Part shown: positions 12,493 to 23,511 of the stretch, piece by piece
Numbering within the stretch: the stretch's first letter is position 1
Layout: each line of letters opens with the position of its first letter
Assembly (NCBI RefSeq): GCF_046630445.1
Contig: NC_092335.1
Span: 5,375,501-5,439,500, forward strand
Length of the DNA stretch: 64,000 nt
Direction of reading: 5' to 3'
Origin: Rutidosis leptorrhynchoides
Taxonomy: Eukaryota > Streptophyta > Magnoliopsida > Asterales > Asteraceae
The notes under the pieces: model-generated
Database searches by the model: none
What the model was told of the DNA's origin: nothing
Seen by the model: only the letters and a program-made list of their open reading frames with translations
Made by a program: the position numbers and the translations under genes

Positions 12493-12781
12493 TATTCATT
12501 CAGAGCAACAGTGATGGATGAGACCGGATCAAAAATACTTACTTTTTTCTCAGAATCAGCAGACAAATTAGTTGATGTCGACTGCAAAACCCTGATTACA
12601 ACTTACAACAATGGCCACGACAACAAAAAAAGAAATACCTCCTCAAATCAAACAACTAGAAGGAACGCACCATATAATTGAACTCAACATCAGTACTGAC
12701 AGATACGGAGAACCCGAATACATTTTCAAACGCCATTTCCCATTATCACCGCCAATGAAAACAACAGCAGAAACAGAGTAG
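12493..12781 (+). pseudogene. RPA1-like OB-fold fragment (Helitron passenger)
   Basis: After an acceptor-like AAAATTACAG the frame reads YSFRATVMDETGSKILTF then FSESADKLVDVDCKTL. It shifts frame near an A-run at about 12625 and continues as PPQIKQLEGTHHIIELNIST...EYIFKRHFPLSPP to a TAG. The pattern ATVxDxTG...FxxxADxLV...LxGxxHxxxL is that of the C-terminal DNA-binding domain of replication protein A 70-kDa subunits. One frameshift breaks it. It could be a host-derived RPA1 copy, but the Helitron context favours the transposon type. Confidence 0.65.
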
Positions 12782-13818
12782 CCCATAACATTCCTACCAT
12801 GTCCAGCAACACCATGTCAACCTTTCTTACTTATAAACATCATTCAATTTCATAACAGACTTAACTAACTGATCTAAAAGTCCTATTATATAAATACCAT
12901 ATAAACATTTTCTGATGACTGTTATGCATGCACTTTATGAGGTCCACAACTATGAAGTATGATAGCTAGGTACATTTGGTGGTTTGTGGTTTGGAGATCA
13001 TGATGGTTTGGGAAATTGAAAGCCTGTCTCCCTTTAAAATATAGCTAATAATCGGAATTCGATAGCATTCATCAGTGGCTTAATAAAGTGTGCCTAACCC
13101 GCCATTAGAAGGCTTCTCTAGAATTCAGCTCATCATGTGAATTGATGAGACTTATTGGTTTAAAAAATATTTAGGTTAATTAGTCAATGATATTAACAAA
13201 TTTAATTAAAATTAACAACCTCAGATTTTGATCTAAATTAAGTTGTTTCAATTAGCTAGACAATTAAATGTACATTAGTGTAATTAAACTAATAAATTGC
13301 ATACCAATTACTTTGCATCCGTAATTGTGTCGTTTTATCGTTATCATGCTATTATTTAGTTCAACTTATATAATTTATTTGCTAATCCTAACATATGTGA
13401 TTTTGTATCTTGATTGGTATTAATGGGTATTATTTTTTGTGTGATTACAAATTCGAACCAAAATGAGTCCTAATAATCACTCTATAATGCAGGAAAAAAC
13501 AAGAAGAAAGCAGCAGTCAGATTCAAACACCAATCCCTCTAACTCCGATTAAGGAACAAGAAAAAACAACTCATTCCAGCGTCAAAAGATCACTCCTAAC
13601 TACATCAGTGGAAGAAATTTCGGGAAAAAAGAAAGACCAAGCAGCATCACAATTCTCAATGATGGAAAACATATGTACATAGTAAAGGCTGTTTAAGTAT
13701 TTCGGATAATATGTACTCTTCAATGTAACCGCAGCCATTTTCATCATGTATATATAGTTGCTTTGTGTAAAAAAAAAATGTCAACACCAAATAACTATCA
13801 AAAATCGTCACAAACACC

Positions 13819-13851
13819 GCCGCAGCAAAGCGCGATCCGGCACATTACTAG
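13819..13851 (+). other. Helitron 3' terminus (hairpin plus CTAG)
   Basis: The sequence GCCGCAGCAAAGCGCGATCCGGC can form a short GC-rich stem and is followed 6 bp later by CTAG and a T, the expected 3' end and insertion site of plant Helitrons. The stem is imperfect compared with typical ends. Confidence 0.65.
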
Positions 13852-15511
13852 TTCAATCCATAACTTGCGATGGCCTCGTAATTAAAGCATATTGGAATAC
13901 GAAGTTTATGCTTGTAATCTGTTGTGCATAATCATACATTGTAGTGTATATTGTTTAATAAATATGGTGAGTTAATTTGTTTGAGGATATATAATGGTTG
14001 GAAATGAATATGTTATTTATTTGTGGTGAAGAAATATGGTGGTGTGTGAGTCTATTGAATGGAAATTTTTGAATGCAGATTTTGTGATGATCGGAAGTGG
14101 TCAATAATATACAAAGTTTGAATAGATGAAAATTGTACTTTTTATAAAAAAGATGAAAAGATCAAAAAATATAAAGAGTACAAAATTTTATTAAGAAGTT
14201 AACACACCAATTGAATACATTATATTCTAAAGGCATGCTATTTAATTTGTAAACGGAAACAACCAACCTCAAATTTAAACGTTGAAATGAACTAAGGGAA
14301 CTTGATAACGAACCACCAAATAACATACAATGAAGATGCATCCAAAATACAAATCCTTAAGAAAGATGAAGCTGAACTAAATTGAAGCCAATTATAATCG
14401 TCAATTATCTCTGCCGTAAAAAATGCAAACGGTGAGAAAAATATATCTTAAGGTGAACCGAAAATGATCAAAAATTGATAAAGAGATATTCGCATAAGCC
14501 ACGTACATTTTCAATTAAGAATAACTTAATAGAAAAACAAAAATATGTTACATATATTTAGCAAAGAAACAAAAATATGTCTGACATACATATCGTCATA
14601 TTATTGTATATTCGGTTGAGTTTTGCTACTAAAGGTCAATAGCTATTATGATATATACATTTTTGTCGATCGTTTTAGAAAGTCGTTGGTTATTAATATT
14701 TACCAATTTCTTTTACGATCTCTTTATTTAATGGGAGGAATCTTTTCCGTGCTTGTTCTTCTAATTTACGTAATTCATCTGCCACATTGAAACTTATGTT
14801 CTTCAATTTGTTTTCTCTATTTAATAATATTATGTTGTTTTATTTTTCTAACGAAAAATCAAATACTTTAGAAGAGTAATTTTTTGGAAAAAAAATAATA
14901 CAAAGATACAAACAATAAGCAACTCAAAAGCCCACAAACTACACAAACCAACAAAACTAACTAGAGATGAGCCTAACCTTTATTTATCAAAACATTACAT
15001 TACATAAAAATACGAAACAATAAGAAAATAACAACAAAAACAAGCCCCACTAGACAAGCAACCGAACCGCCTACCATATCTGGATTACTTGACCGCTGAT
15101 TTGAACAAAGCCTTTATTTTATTTTTTTTATTTTTGAAAGATCAACTTTATTAAAAAACAAACATAATCACATCTGATGAGGCTTAAGCCTTATAGTCTT
15201 ATAGACATACACGATGACAATATACAGGTTATGTATAAACATGAATAAAGCACGAAAACACTATCAACCTAATACAAAGAGGTCTCGGTAGCAGGAAAAC
15301 ACCATACCCCTTCAACATTAACCTAGAAGTAGACGTAACTTGAAAGACAAGCTGAGATGACCACGAAATACAGTGCTGTCAATTCAGCGACAAAGTACAC
15401 CGTGACACCAATTTATCTCCAACTAGGCGAAAGTTCAAGGGACCGGGCAAAAAACCTAAGCTCAATCGATTCCATCTTTTTTCGATGGGTTTACATCATA
15501 GACTAATGGGC
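13852..15511. other. Unassigned AT-rich stretch; possible reverse LINE tail near 15110-15480
   Basis: No supported gene. From about 15110 the plus strand reads TTTTTATTTTTGAAAGATCAACTTTATTA, which on the other strand looks like the A-rich 3' tail of a LINE, followed by sequence that could be its 3' untranslated region. I cannot find a target duplication or any reverse-transcriptase sequence, so this remains a suggestion. Confidence 0.3.
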
Positions 15512-15579
15512 TGTTCATCCAGCTTAGCCATTCAAGACTTAGTTTTGTTCATCCAGCTTAGCCATTCAAGATTTAGTTT
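15512..15579. repeat. 34-bp unit in tandem, two copies
   Basis: The unit TGTTCATCCAGCTTAGCCAT... occurs at 15512 and again at 15546 with one substitution. It lies in non-coding sequence upstream of LINE A. Confidence 0.85.
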
Positions 15580-15733
15580 CTTTCCTCGACAATTTAACCA
15601 TTTGAAGCTTTTTACTTGTATGTCGGAGACTATCTTAGGACAACTCGCGCTTGATTTTCCGAAAACTAGGTCGTTTCTGTATTTGAATTAGTTTTTCGGT
15701 TTTCAAAATTCTATACTTCATAAGTACACTACA

Positions 15734-15805
15734 TACAAACAGGATATATAAAAGATTATGATCCTCCATACAAACAGGATATATATAAAAGATTATGATC
15801 CTCCA
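15734..15805. repeat. 35-bp unit in tandem, two copies
   Basis: The unit begins TACAAACAGGATATATAAAA and ends GATCCTCCA; it occurs at 15734-15768 and 15769-15805, the second with an extra TA. It lies about 50 bp before the LINE A target duplication. Confidence 0.88.
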
Positions 15806-15885
15806 AAGTAATAAAATTACTTAATAATTCAAATTATAAATTTTTGAGACATAAAAATATAGAGCCGTTAATCAACTTCAAAAAC

Positions 15886-18177
15886 ATGAGAGAGAGAGAG
15901 AGAGAGAGAGGAGTGAGAGAGGAGAGAAATTTCAGCAAGGCAGGAACGGCTCGAGCAAGGGATGGCTACAACGGAGGCTACCAGGATCGGCTTACAAGAA
16001 TCTTCGGCATCCATTTAACATCTTTCATGTTTTTCAATTTCCCCGAGACGTGGTGTGTTGCGGATCTTTCGAGAGTTTTCAAAAAATATGGCGATCTCAG
16101 AGATGTTTATATGGCTAACAAGAGGCTCAGAGGTGGACAAAAGTTTGCTTTCGTTCGGTTTGGGCATGTAGGTGATGTGGATCTGCTACTTTCAACCCTT
16201 ATCAAGATTCAATTCGGTGATAATCCAATTAGGATTTTTAAGGCAACTGAAAGGTCTACCAACAAAGAGGAACCTCATGTTCCAACTAATAAGAAATCAG
16301 GGGTGTCAGGGTTTGCTAGGGAAGCATATAGGGATGATAGAATGTACAATAATGTTTTGGGACAGCAGGCTGAAGATTTGAGAGATACTCTTAAAAGAAA
16401 AGGGTTTGAGAAAAAAGATTTAAGGGAAACTTTAAACAATATTCACGGTAAGAAGGCTAAACCAGCAGAATCCCATGGCGGTAAAGTCATCTCCTTCAAC
16501 CCGAAGGTAATGAATCATCACCTGTCTCGAAGATCCATTGTTGGGTACGTTCAGGACTGGAAGATATTATTCCACATAAAAGATTTATGCAAGGCTGAAG
16601 GTCTCACTAACTGCGATATAAAGTATTTAGGGGGGCTTAAGGTGTTGTTTGTCTTTTATTCTTCGGTTGAAGCAGAACGTGTTTTAAACAATAAGGAACA
16701 TGCTTTGCATAAATGGTGCAAAAACGTCAGGTTCCTTAATCGAGAGCTTTTGCCAACTAGCAGGTTGGTATGGATTGACATTGTGGGTGTAAACGTTTTA
16801 TGTTGGAATGAAAAAATTTTCCATGGCATTGCTAGTCTTTGGGGGGGTGTTCTTGATTCATCGAATTGTTCTTTTGACTCTGCTGACCAGAATCTATTAT
16901 GTGGTAAAGTTCTAATCCATGTTCAAGGTTCTATCCATATTGACGAATGGGTCACAATGAACATTGGTGATAATGTTCTCAAGATCCATGTTAAAGAAGA
17001 CTCTTCCAACAATATCATTGTCAATCCTGAGGATCCAGATTTCGACGAGTCCAACCATTCGGTGGAAGAGGAGGAAGAAAATAAAGATTTTGTAGAGGAT
17101 ACGTTTGAAAATGAAGAGGATGAGTTTACTTCCGAATACAACACGGATAGTGATGAAGACGATGTTCCACTTGATTTCGAGGACAACCGTAACCTCTCAA
17201 ATAATAACATAAGGAATCAAAACATTGATGATAATCTGTCGGAAAATGAAAACGTTGCCAACAAAAATGACGGTGACAAGTCATGCCATGTTTCAGGTTT
17301 TTCCGGCATAAAATCTCCGGCATGTGTGGAAGACGAAGAGTTGGGTGACCTAGGGTTTAGAAACCTTTTCCATGACCCTAATGATGAATCACCTCGCATG
17401 AATCAATTCGTTAATGGTTTGTGTAGTCCCAAGAATTCCGTCAGGGATGATTTACAATTCCCTAGCAGACAGGAGCAGGCTCGTCATTATTGTGGGGGTG
17501 GGGCAAATCAAGAGTCAATTAGGAAGAATAACGGTTTAGCAAATGGTGATTATGTTGAATTGGGCCACGAAGCAAGTACTACTGGGCCCACTATTGATAT
17601 TGCTCCCACGGAGTTGGGCCGTAATGTGGCTGACATTGGGCCTAATTATTCGGATATTGGATCAGAACCTATTCAGCCCAAGCCTGTTTCCGAAGCTGGT
17701 GGGTCATCCAAATTGAAGAGTGTGGCTGTTAAAGAGGGTCAGAATCAGAAGTTGGGCCAGCATTCTTTAAATAACTTACCCAAGCCCAATTCTCTCTCTA
17801 ATAAACCTAGCTCGGATAAAAAATGTAAATACGTTTCCTCCACAGCTAAAATTGGTAGGAGAAAAGGTGGAGGATCTAGCGGTGTGCAATTGAAAAGAAA
17901 TTGTTGTTGGTCTAACATCAGAAGTTGGAAATCATCATCCAGAATGATGAATTTGAAGATGGCAGCGAGAAATCCTAATCCTATTGATACCCCAATGAGA
18001 TCGACATGTTCTTCTTGTGCTGCGAACTCCAGAAGGTTGAGGACTGGTCAATCGAAGGTCAACTCTAAAGATTGCCAATCGACTTCTACTTCTGAAAACT
18101 CCATTAATGATGAATCATTAAGAGAAATGGGGGTAAAATTGGTCTTAAGTGGAAGCAAAAAAAATTCCAATTTGTAA
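15886..18177 (+). CDS. LINE A ORF1 protein (RRM-containing, 763 residues)
   Basis: I place the start at the ATG at 15886, which follows the target duplication; translation begins MRERERERGV, encoded by a GA microsatellite. Residues about 46-115 form an RNA-recognition motif with RNP2-like MFFNFP and RNP1-like GGQKFAFVRF. Residues about 215-320 resemble the DUF4283-type region of plant LINE ORF1 proteins (VWIDIVGVNVLCWNEKIF). A strongly acidic stretch follows, with a basic, Cys-containing C-terminus. The protein is expected to bind LINE RNA in the ribonucleoprotein. The frame is fully open, whereas ORF2 of the same element is not. The stop is 41 nt before the ORF2 ATG. Confidence 0.88.
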   Translation: MRERERERGVREERNFSKAGTARARDGYNGGYQDRLTRIFGIHLTSFMFFNFPETWCVADLSRVFKKYGDLRDVYMANKRLRGGQKFAFVRFGHVGDVDLLLSTLIKIQFGDNPIRIFKATERSTNKEEPHVPTNKKSGVSGFAREAYRDDRMYNNVLGQQAEDLRDTLKRKGFEKKDLRETLNNIHGKKAKPAESHGGKVISFNPKVMNHHLSRRSIVGYVQDWKILFHIKDLCKAEGLTNCDIKYLGGLKVLFVFYSSVEAERVLNNKEHALHKWCKNVRFLNRELLPTSRLVWIDIVGVNVLCWNEKIFHGIASLWGGVLDSSNCSFDSADQNLLCGKVLIHVQGSIHIDEWVTMNIGDNVLKIHVKEDSSNNIIVNPEDPDFDESNHSVEEEEENKDFVEDTFENEEDEFTSEYNTDSDEDDVPLDFEDNRNLSNNNIRNQNIDDNLSENENVANKNDGDKSCHVSGFSGIKSPACVEDEELGDLGFRNLFHDPNDESPRMNQFVNGLCSPKNSVRDDLQFPSRQEQARHYCGGGANQESIRKNNGLANGDYVELGHEASTTGPTIDIAPTELGRNVADIGPNYSDIGSEPIQPKPVSEAGGSSKLKSVAVKEGQNQKLGQHSLNNLPKPNSLSNKPSSDKKCKYVSSTAKIGRRKGGGSSGVQLKRNCCWSNIRSWKSSSRMMNLKMAARNPNPIDTPMRSTCSSCAANSRRLRTGQSKVNSKDCQSTSTSENSINDESLREMGVKLVLSGSKKNSNL

Positions 18178-18218
18178 GTTTTTCCTTCTGTATTTATTCG
18201 CAGTACCGCTGTTTCATA

Positions 18219-19141
18219 ATGAAGATTATTTCACTTAATGTTCGGGGTTTTGGGGAACGTAATCGAGTTGATAAAACTGGGTGGGTTAAAAGAATTTGTT
18301 GCAGGGAAAAACCAGCTTTTTTTGCTCTACAAGAGACTAAGTTGAGAACTGTTGACAGAACCTGGGTTAATTATCTATGGGGGTCTTCTGATTGTGAATT
18401 CATACAGAAAGAAAAGGTGGGTAAAAGTGGGGGCCAATTACTTATTTGGGATTCAACTAAATTTGTGGCTGAAGAAGTTATTAATTTTGATCGCGTGATT
18501 GGGGTTAAAGGTACCTGGCGGGACAATAGTGCTAAGATCATTGTTATTAACGTCTATGGACCACATGACGACGTTGGGAAACAAAAATTATGGGAAGCCC
18601 TTGGTACTCTTGTTTTATCTTGTGAAGAAGCTTGTGTATTATGTGGTGACTTTAATGAAGTGAGGGATTGTTCGGAAAGACTTAACAGTGATTTTATCGA
18701 ATATCGAGCCAAAAGGTTCAATGATTTCATCTCAAACTCGTGTCTTATTGAGATGCCACTTGGCGGTAGGAACTTCACTAGGGTTAGCGATGACGGGTTA
18801 AAGTTTAGTAAGATCGACCATTTTTTCGTCACTAATAATTTCATATCCTTATGGAAAGATTTATCAGCGGTGGTTATGGATAGAGAGCTTTCAGATCACT
18901 GTCCTATCATGCTAAAAGATGATGAAAGGAACTTTGGCCCTAAACCGTTTAAATTCTTTGATGCTTGGCTTGAGGAGGAAGAAGCGAATGACATCATTGT
19001 TAATGCTTGGAGCAACTCGGTTCCAACGGTTCATCGGAAAGACTGCATGTTTCGTAATAAGCTTAAAAATGTTAAAGATGCATTAAGGGTGTGGAGCAGA
19101 AACAAATATGTTACACTTGATAGTGAAATTGAGGTTCATAG
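18219..19141 (+). pseudogene. LINE A ORF2, 5' part (endonuclease), cut by copy 2
   Basis: Begins MKIISLNVRGFGERNRVDK, the usual start of the apurinic-type endonuclease of plant L1 elements. Visible catalytic motifs are LNVRGFG, QETK, NVYGPH, GDFNEVR and SDHCPI. The frame is open to the insertion point, where the target sequence CATAG was duplicated. The endonuclease nicks target DNA to prime reverse transcription. ORF2 resumes at 32594 in the same frame, so the insertion itself interrupted an open frame here. Confidence 0.9.
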
Positions 19142-22100
19142 TGTAGTGACCCGAACTTTTCCATGTTTATATATATATTAAATGAAATTGTTATTTACAT
19201 GATTAAGTGTTTCCAACATGTTAAGCAATCAAACTTGTTAAGACTTGATTAATTGAAATAGGTTTCATATAGACAATTGACCACCCAAGTTGACCGGTGA
19301 TTCACGAACGTTAAAACTTGTAAAAACTATACGATGACATATATATGGTTATATATATAGTTAACATGATTTTATTATAAGTATGTATCTCATTAGGTAT
19401 TTTAACAATGAGTTATATACATAAAAATGAGACTATTAATTTAAGAAACTCGAAAACGATATATATAACGATTATCGTTATAACAACGTCTTACTAGGTA
19501 CATATGAATCATATTAAGATATTGATACACTTGGTTAATTATGTTAAATGATAAGTAAATATATTATTAAGTGTATTAACAATGAAATACATATGTAAAA
19601 ATAAGACTACTAACTTAATGATTTCGAAACGAGACATATATGTAACGATTATCGTTGTAACGACATTTAACTGTATATACATCATACTAAGATATATTAT
19701 ATATCATAATATCATGATAATATAACAATTTAACATCTCATTTGTTATAATAAACAATGGGTTAACAACATTCAACAAGATCGTTAACCTAAAGGTTTCA
19801 AAACAATATTTACATGTAACGACTAACGATGACTTAACGACTCAGTTAAAATGTATATACATGTAGTGTTTTAATATGTATTCATACCCTTTTGAAAGAC
19901 TTCAAGACACTTATCAAAATACTTCTACTTAACAAAAATGCTTACAATTACATCCTCGTTCAGTTTCATCAACAATTCTACTCGTATGCACCCGTATTCG
20001 TACTCGTACAATACACAGCTTTTAGATGTATGTACTATTGGTATATACACTCCAATGATTAGCTATTAGCAGCCCATGTGAGTCACCTAACACATGTGGG
20101 AACCATCATTTGGCAACTAGCATGAAATATCTCATAAAATTACAAAAATATGAGTAATCATTCATGACTTATTTACATGAAAACAAAATTACATATCCTT
20201 TATATCTAATCCATACACCAACGACCAAAAACACCTACAAACACTTTAATTCTTCAATTTTCTTCATCTAATTGATCTCTCTCAAGTTCTATCTTCAAGT
20301 TCTAAGTGTTCTTCATAAATTCCAAAAGTTCTAGTTTCATAAAATCAAGAATACTTCCAAGATTGCAAGTTTACTTCCAAGTTTTCTAAATCCATTTCAA
20401 GTAATCATCCAAGATCAAGAAACCTTTGTTGCTTACAGTAGGTTATCTTTCTAATACAAGGTAATAATCATATTCAAACTTTAATTCAATTTCTATAACT
20501 ATAACAATCTTATTTCGAGTGGAAATCTTACTTGAAATTATTTTCGTGTCATGATTCTGCTTCAAGAACTTTCAAGCCATCCAAGGATCCTTTGAAGCTA
20601 GATCTAATTTTCTCATTTCCAGTAGGTTTATCCAAGGAACTTTAGGTAGTAATGATGCTCATAACATCATTCGATTCATACATATAAAGCTATCTTATTC
20701 GAAGGTTTAAACTTGTAATCACTTAATTCTAAACTTGTTCGCAAATAAAAGTTAATCCTTCTAACTTGACTTTTAAAATCAACTAAACACATGTTCTATA
20801 TCTATATGATATGCTAACTTAATGATTTAAAACCTGGAAACACAAAAAACACCGTAAAACCGGATTTACGCCATCGTAGTAACATCGCGGGCTGTTTTGG
20901 GTTAGTTAATTAAAAACTATGATAAACTTTGATTTAAAAGTTGTTATTCTGAGAAAATGATTTTTATTATGAACATGAAACTATATCCAAAAATTATGGT
21001 TAAACTCAAAGTGGAAGTGTGTTTTCTAAAATGGTCATCTAGACGTCGTTCTTTCGACTGAAATGACTACCTTTACAAAAATGACTTGTAACTTATTTTT
21101 CTGACTATAAAACCTATACATTTTCTGTTTAGATTCATAAAATAGAGTTCAATATGAAACCATAGCAATTTGATTCACTCAAAACGGATTTAAAATGAAG
21201 AAGTTATGGGTAAAACAAGATTGGATAATTTTTCTCATTTTAGCTACGTGAAAATTGGTAACAAATCTATTCCAACCATAACTTAATCAACTTGTATTGT
21301 ATATTATGTAATCTTGAGATACCATAGACACGTATACAATGTTTTGACCTATCATGTCGACACATCTATATATATTTCGGAACAACCATAGACACTCTAT
21401 ATGTGAATGTTGGAGTTAGCTATACAGGGTTGAGGTTGATTCCAAAATATATATAGTTTGAGTTGTGATCAATACTGAGATACGTATACACTGGGTCGTG
21501 GATTGATTTAAGATAATATTTATCGATTTATTTCTGTACATCTAACTGTGGACAACAAGTTGTAGGTTACTAACGAGGACAGCTGACTTAATAAACTTAA
21601 AACATCAAAATATATTAAAAGTGTTGTAAATATATTTTGAACATACTTTGATATATATGTATATATTGTTATAGGTTCGTGAGTCAACCAGTGGCCAAGT
21701 CTTACTTCCCGACGAAGTAAAAATCTGTGAAAGTGAGTTATAGTCCCACTTTTAAAATCTAATATTTTTGGGATGAGAATGCATGCAGGTTTTATAAATG
21801 ATTTACAAAATAGACACAAGTACGTGAAACTACATTCTATGGTTGAATTATCGAAATCGAATATGCCCCTTTTTATTAAGTCTGGTAATCTAAGAATTAG
21901 GGAACAGACACCCTAATTGACGTGAATCCTAAAGATAGATCTATTGGGCCTAACAAACCCTATCCAAAGTACCGGATGCTTTAGTACTTCGAAATTTATA
22001 TCATATCCGAAGGGTGTCCCGGAATGATGAGGATATTCTTATATATGCATCTTATTAATGTCGGTTACCAGGTGTCCACCATATGAATGATTTTTATCTC

Positions 22101-22566
22101 TATGTATGGGATGTGTATTGAAATATGAAATCTTGTGGTCTATTGTTACGATTTGATATATATAGGTTAAACCTATAACTCACCAACATTTTTGTTGACG
22201 TTTAAAGCATGTTTATTCTCAGGTGAATACTAAGAGCTTCCGCTGTTGCATATTAAAATAAGGACAAGATTTGAAGTCCATGTTTGTATGATATTGTGTA
22301 AAAACTGCATTCAAGAAACTGATTTCGATGTAACATATTTGTATTGTAAACCATTATGTAATGGTCGTGTGTAAACAGGATATTTTAGATTATCATTATT
22401 TGATAATCTACGTAAAGTTTTTTAAACCTTTATTTATGAAATAAAGGTTATGGTTTGTTTTAAAAATGAATGCAGTCTTTGAAAAACGTCTCATATAGAG
22501 GTCAAAACCTCGCAACGAAATCAATTAATATGGAACGTTTTTAATCAATAAGAACGGGATATTTCA
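19142..22566 (+). repeat. 5' LTR of copy 2
   Basis: TG...CA ends; 3425 bp. Compared with its 3' partner it lacks about 15 bp near 20722. A TATA-like TTTATATCT lies at 20199-20207. Near the 3' side it contains the inverted repeat TAGATTATCA-TTATT-TGATAATCTA (22386-22410) and the small hairpin GAGGTCAAAACCTC (22498-22511). Confidence 0.95.
20199..20207 (+). promoter_or_regulatory. Putative LTR promoter TATA box
   Basis: TTTATATCT is followed by a C/A-rich leader (CCATACACCAACGACC...). It is preserved at the equivalent place in all five LTR copies of this family in the window. If used, transcription would start near 20230 and give a leader of about 2.3 kb before the primer site. Confidence 0.45.
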
Positions 22567-22568
22567 GT

Positions 22569-22580
22569 TGGTATCCGAGC
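22569..22580 (+). other. Primer binding site, initiator tRNA-Met type (copy 2)
   Basis: TGGTATCCGAGC lies two bases after the LTR end and differs at one base from the usual TGGTATCAGAGC. Confidence 0.88.
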
Positions 22581-22775
22581 GTTGGTCTTAGAGAACCAGA
22601 AAATTTGCATTAGTGTGTCTTATCGAGTTTGTTAGGATGCATTAGTGAGTCTGGACTTCGACCATGTTTTCTTTAAAAATGATTGCTTAACATTTTTATT
22701 GGAAACTATATATTATTAACATGTATATATTATGTGATATATTAATCTCTTAACATGTTTGATATTGTGTGATAG

Positions 22776-23375
22776 ATGTCTACCTCTAGCACAAATCCCA
22801 TTGACTCACCTAATAATAACGAAGAGTCGAATATATATTGGACTGATTCACAAGTTCCCGAAGAGGAACCGTAAGAAGAATCAGAACCGGAAGAAGAATC
22901 AGAACCGGAAGAGGAGGAACCGGAGGAGGAAATAGAACCGGTGGGGGAAATAATAAAACGGTTAAGTAAAAGAAAATCCTCAACCAACCGACCAAGGTTA
23001 ATTATGGTCAATGGTGTTTCCGCCAAGGAAGCAAAATATTGGGAGGATTACCAATTCTCCGATGAATCGGATTCCGACGAGAATTCCGATGATGTTATAG
23101 AAATTACCCCAACTGAATTTAAAAAAGCAAAAGAAAATAATAAGGGAAAGGGCATAAAAATAGAGAAATCTAATTCTAACCCCGATGAACTTTATATGTA
23201 TCGTCAACCCCCGAAGTCCTTAAGTTGTAACAATGACCCGGGAACCTCTAAACCACCAGGTTTTTCTAAACCGTTGTGGAAAACGACAGCTAGTATTAGG
23301 GGAACATCATATATCCCTAGAAACTTGGCAAAACGAACCAAAACTGAAGAAGAAAAAACGAGCGAGTCGGAATAA
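22776..23375 (+). pseudogene. Acidic accessory ORF (ORF A) of copy 2
   Basis: Starts MSTSSTNPIDSPNNNEESN, 209 bp after the LTR. It contains fewer Glu/Pro/Ser repeat units than copy 3, then the conserved part VGEIIKRLSKRKSS, NGVSAKEAKYWEDYQFSDES, an Asp/Glu-rich stretch, PPGFSKPLWKTT, and a C-terminus ending SESE. No family recognised. The basic clusters could act as nuclear localisation signals; that is inference. This copy is broken, although most of its length is open. Confidence 0.7.
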
Positions 23376-23511
23376 GATAGTTGTATTCGTGTGGTGTAAT
23401 ATATGTAATATAGTGTGCTTATGCTTTATGATATATGTAATACTTGCTTGTATTAATAAGTATTTTTTTATGAATCTAACACTTGTCTATTTTACAGTTT
23501 AAAAACACAAA

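Larger units (their letters stand above)
11191..13851 (+). mobile_element. Decayed Helitron (rolling-circle transposon)
   Basis: Three independent marks support this: a degenerate Helitron N-terminal segment (CSFCGAFLWY...CCEGGRIDLP) at 12075-12242, an RPA1-like OB-fold segment at 12493-12781 (RPA1 genes are typical passengers of plant Helitrons), and a 3' terminus with a GC-rich hairpin (GCCG...CGGC) a few bases before CTAG, followed by T. The helicase/Rep body is missing. The 5' end near 11191 (TCTCTTTTAAGG) is only a guess. The copy is too decayed to be autonomous. Confidence 0.7.

Noticed and set aside
13936-13946. TTGTAGTG as the second CACTA terminus
   Set aside because: The bases before it do not match the expected inverse of CACTACAACAAATG, and no palindromic subterminal repeats lie nearby.
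18554-18844. 96-residue minus-strand frame in LINE A endonuclease
   Set aside because: It is a shadow of the endonuclease coding sequence with no features of its own.
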